Source: Acanthaster planci (lineage: Eukaryota; Echinodermata; Asteroidea; Valvatida; Acanthasteridae). From it: DNA of 60,000 bases. The position numbers were made by a program, and so were the translations under genes. Positions 59,214-60,000 of this stretch are shown piece after piece. The first letter of the stretch is position 1. Every line of letters begins with the position of its first letter. Under the pieces are notes generated by a model. The model saw nothing but the letters and a program-made list of their open reading frames with translations, ran no database searches and had not been told where the DNA came from. The DNA is taken from assembly GCF_001949145.1 (NCBI RefSeq), contig NW_019091459.1, forward strand, positions 409,326 through 469,325, in the 5' to 3' direction.

Positions 59214-60000
59214 TTAATGCGGCAAATTCCTGTAGAAGGCAATGTGGTCCTGGTAGCTGATTACTGGAGTGGGCCCTGAACACAGAGACATTAGTTCATT
59301 GTATTTACCTTCAGAGAGTTTAGGTGGTGCTTTTGCATATGCCTCAGGTGGAATGAACAAAGGCCCGCAAAGTGGTCGTCTTAAGCCCTCTTCAATGTCA
59401 ATCGTATAAAAGGTGTCTTCCAAGTGCGAGCACTTGATCATGATCTTTTTTGGCAGATTTTTACACACTCGCACTTGCATTTCCTTTTTCCAATCTGCGA
59501 ACTCTCAGAATATGCATTCTCTCCCCTAACTCCTTCCAATCATGTATATCACTACTTTGCACCTCTGTGACATGGTAGTGTCCGGGGAACTTTCTAGCAG
59601 CTTGGATTAGAGTAGCTTGATGGCAAGGAACAAAAACACCCCCAGTGCCTCTTAAGCATCGCTCAGTTGTACTATGGACAGCGTCCCCCTCACTTTGGCC
59701 ATGGTTGGTCTCAAAAAAGTACAAAGTGACCTGTCTTACAGACGAAGAATTTGCCAAGAAGTAAAGTAAAGTAACATGGCTGGCAAAATGGAGTTTTTAT
59801 TTTGCCCTATGCATCCATCGCTAAACAGGGCAACCTCCTTTTTCCCTTGAAGGTCTAAGATCGACAGATATTGGTACAGATTAGAAGCAATTTCATTAGC
59901 TCCTCGCTTATCAATTCCCTCACGATGAAGGTAACAGTATCCTGCTTTACTGCTCAATTCATATACTGTAAAATTATAGCAAGCTAGTCTACGCTTATAG
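59214..60000 (-). pseudogene. DUF7869-like transposon-associated ORF, C-terminal part (cut by window end)
   Basis: Three overlapping minus-strand frames form one protein region. 59736-59957 has EVALFSDGCIGQNKN, 59461-59757 has YFFETNHGQSEGDAVHSTTE, and 59214-59480 carries the end, up to a stop at 59214-59216. The D-G-C-x-G-Q-N and N-H-G-x-S-E-x-D signatures are typical of a family expanded in many invertebrate genomes and annotated as DUF7869. The spaced acidic residues suggest an RNase-H-like fold, which is inference. The frame changes near 59750, beside a short TTACT/TTACTT slippage-prone tract, and again near 59470, so this copy is probably dead unless introns explain the shifts. The N-terminal part lies beyond the window. 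Confidence 0.6.

Overview
This is draft nuclear DNA from an animal, not a microbial replicon. Genes are split into short exons by GT-AG introns, two N runs mark scaffold gaps (16417-16505 and 32255-32615), and transposon debris is everywhere. The proteins are metazoan (RBBP5, GABPA, a TRIM-NHL protein, an SLC16-like carrier). TACATGTA-type and TAGGCCTA-type words recur across the window, which I associate with marine invertebrate deuterostomes, echinoderms above all. That placement is an inference; I cannot name a species.

Layout. 346-8725 (-): ten exons of RBBP5, the WD40 subunit of MLL/SET1 H3K4 methyltransferase complexes; its 3' end lies left of the window. 8726-10389: shared upstream region with a foldback repeat. 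10390-17401 (+): a complete nine-exon ETS factor, GABPA, head-to-head with RBBP5; a 244-bp tandem duplication copies the tail of its ETS exon beside a gap. 17402-31074: GABPA 3' flank, then a long gene-poor stretch with a decayed LINE-type reverse transcriptase fragment, a terminal-inverted-repeat element and two GC-rich possible leader exons. 31075-36806 (+): a complete six-exon TRIM-NHL E3 ligase. 36807-43124: its 3' flank, an inverted-repeat element, a 146-bp tandem repeat carrying CRE palindromes, and a microsatellite. 43125-46958 (-): a four-exon SLC16/MCT-like transporter, associated with two copies of one repeat in opposite orientation. 46959-60000: no intact gene; a retroelement ORF fragment (Penelope-like is my best guess), a broken Polinton/Maverick-type protein-primed DNA polymerase B, minisatellites, and part of a DUF7869-like transposon-associated ORF.

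The four intact host genes are not an operon or an obvious pathway. RBBP5 and GABPA are both housekeeping transcription/chromatin factors and may share a promoter region; the TRIM-NHL gene and the transporter look independent. The right-hand 10 kb is a transposon graveyard.

I assembled exon structures by hand from splice sites, reading-frame continuity and remembered family sequence, so ends are base-precise but untested by transcripts. I found no convincing undescribed system. The best leads are the partial ETS-exon duplication, the foldback in the shared promoter, the CRE tandem array and the unexplained GC-rich block at 51486-51665.
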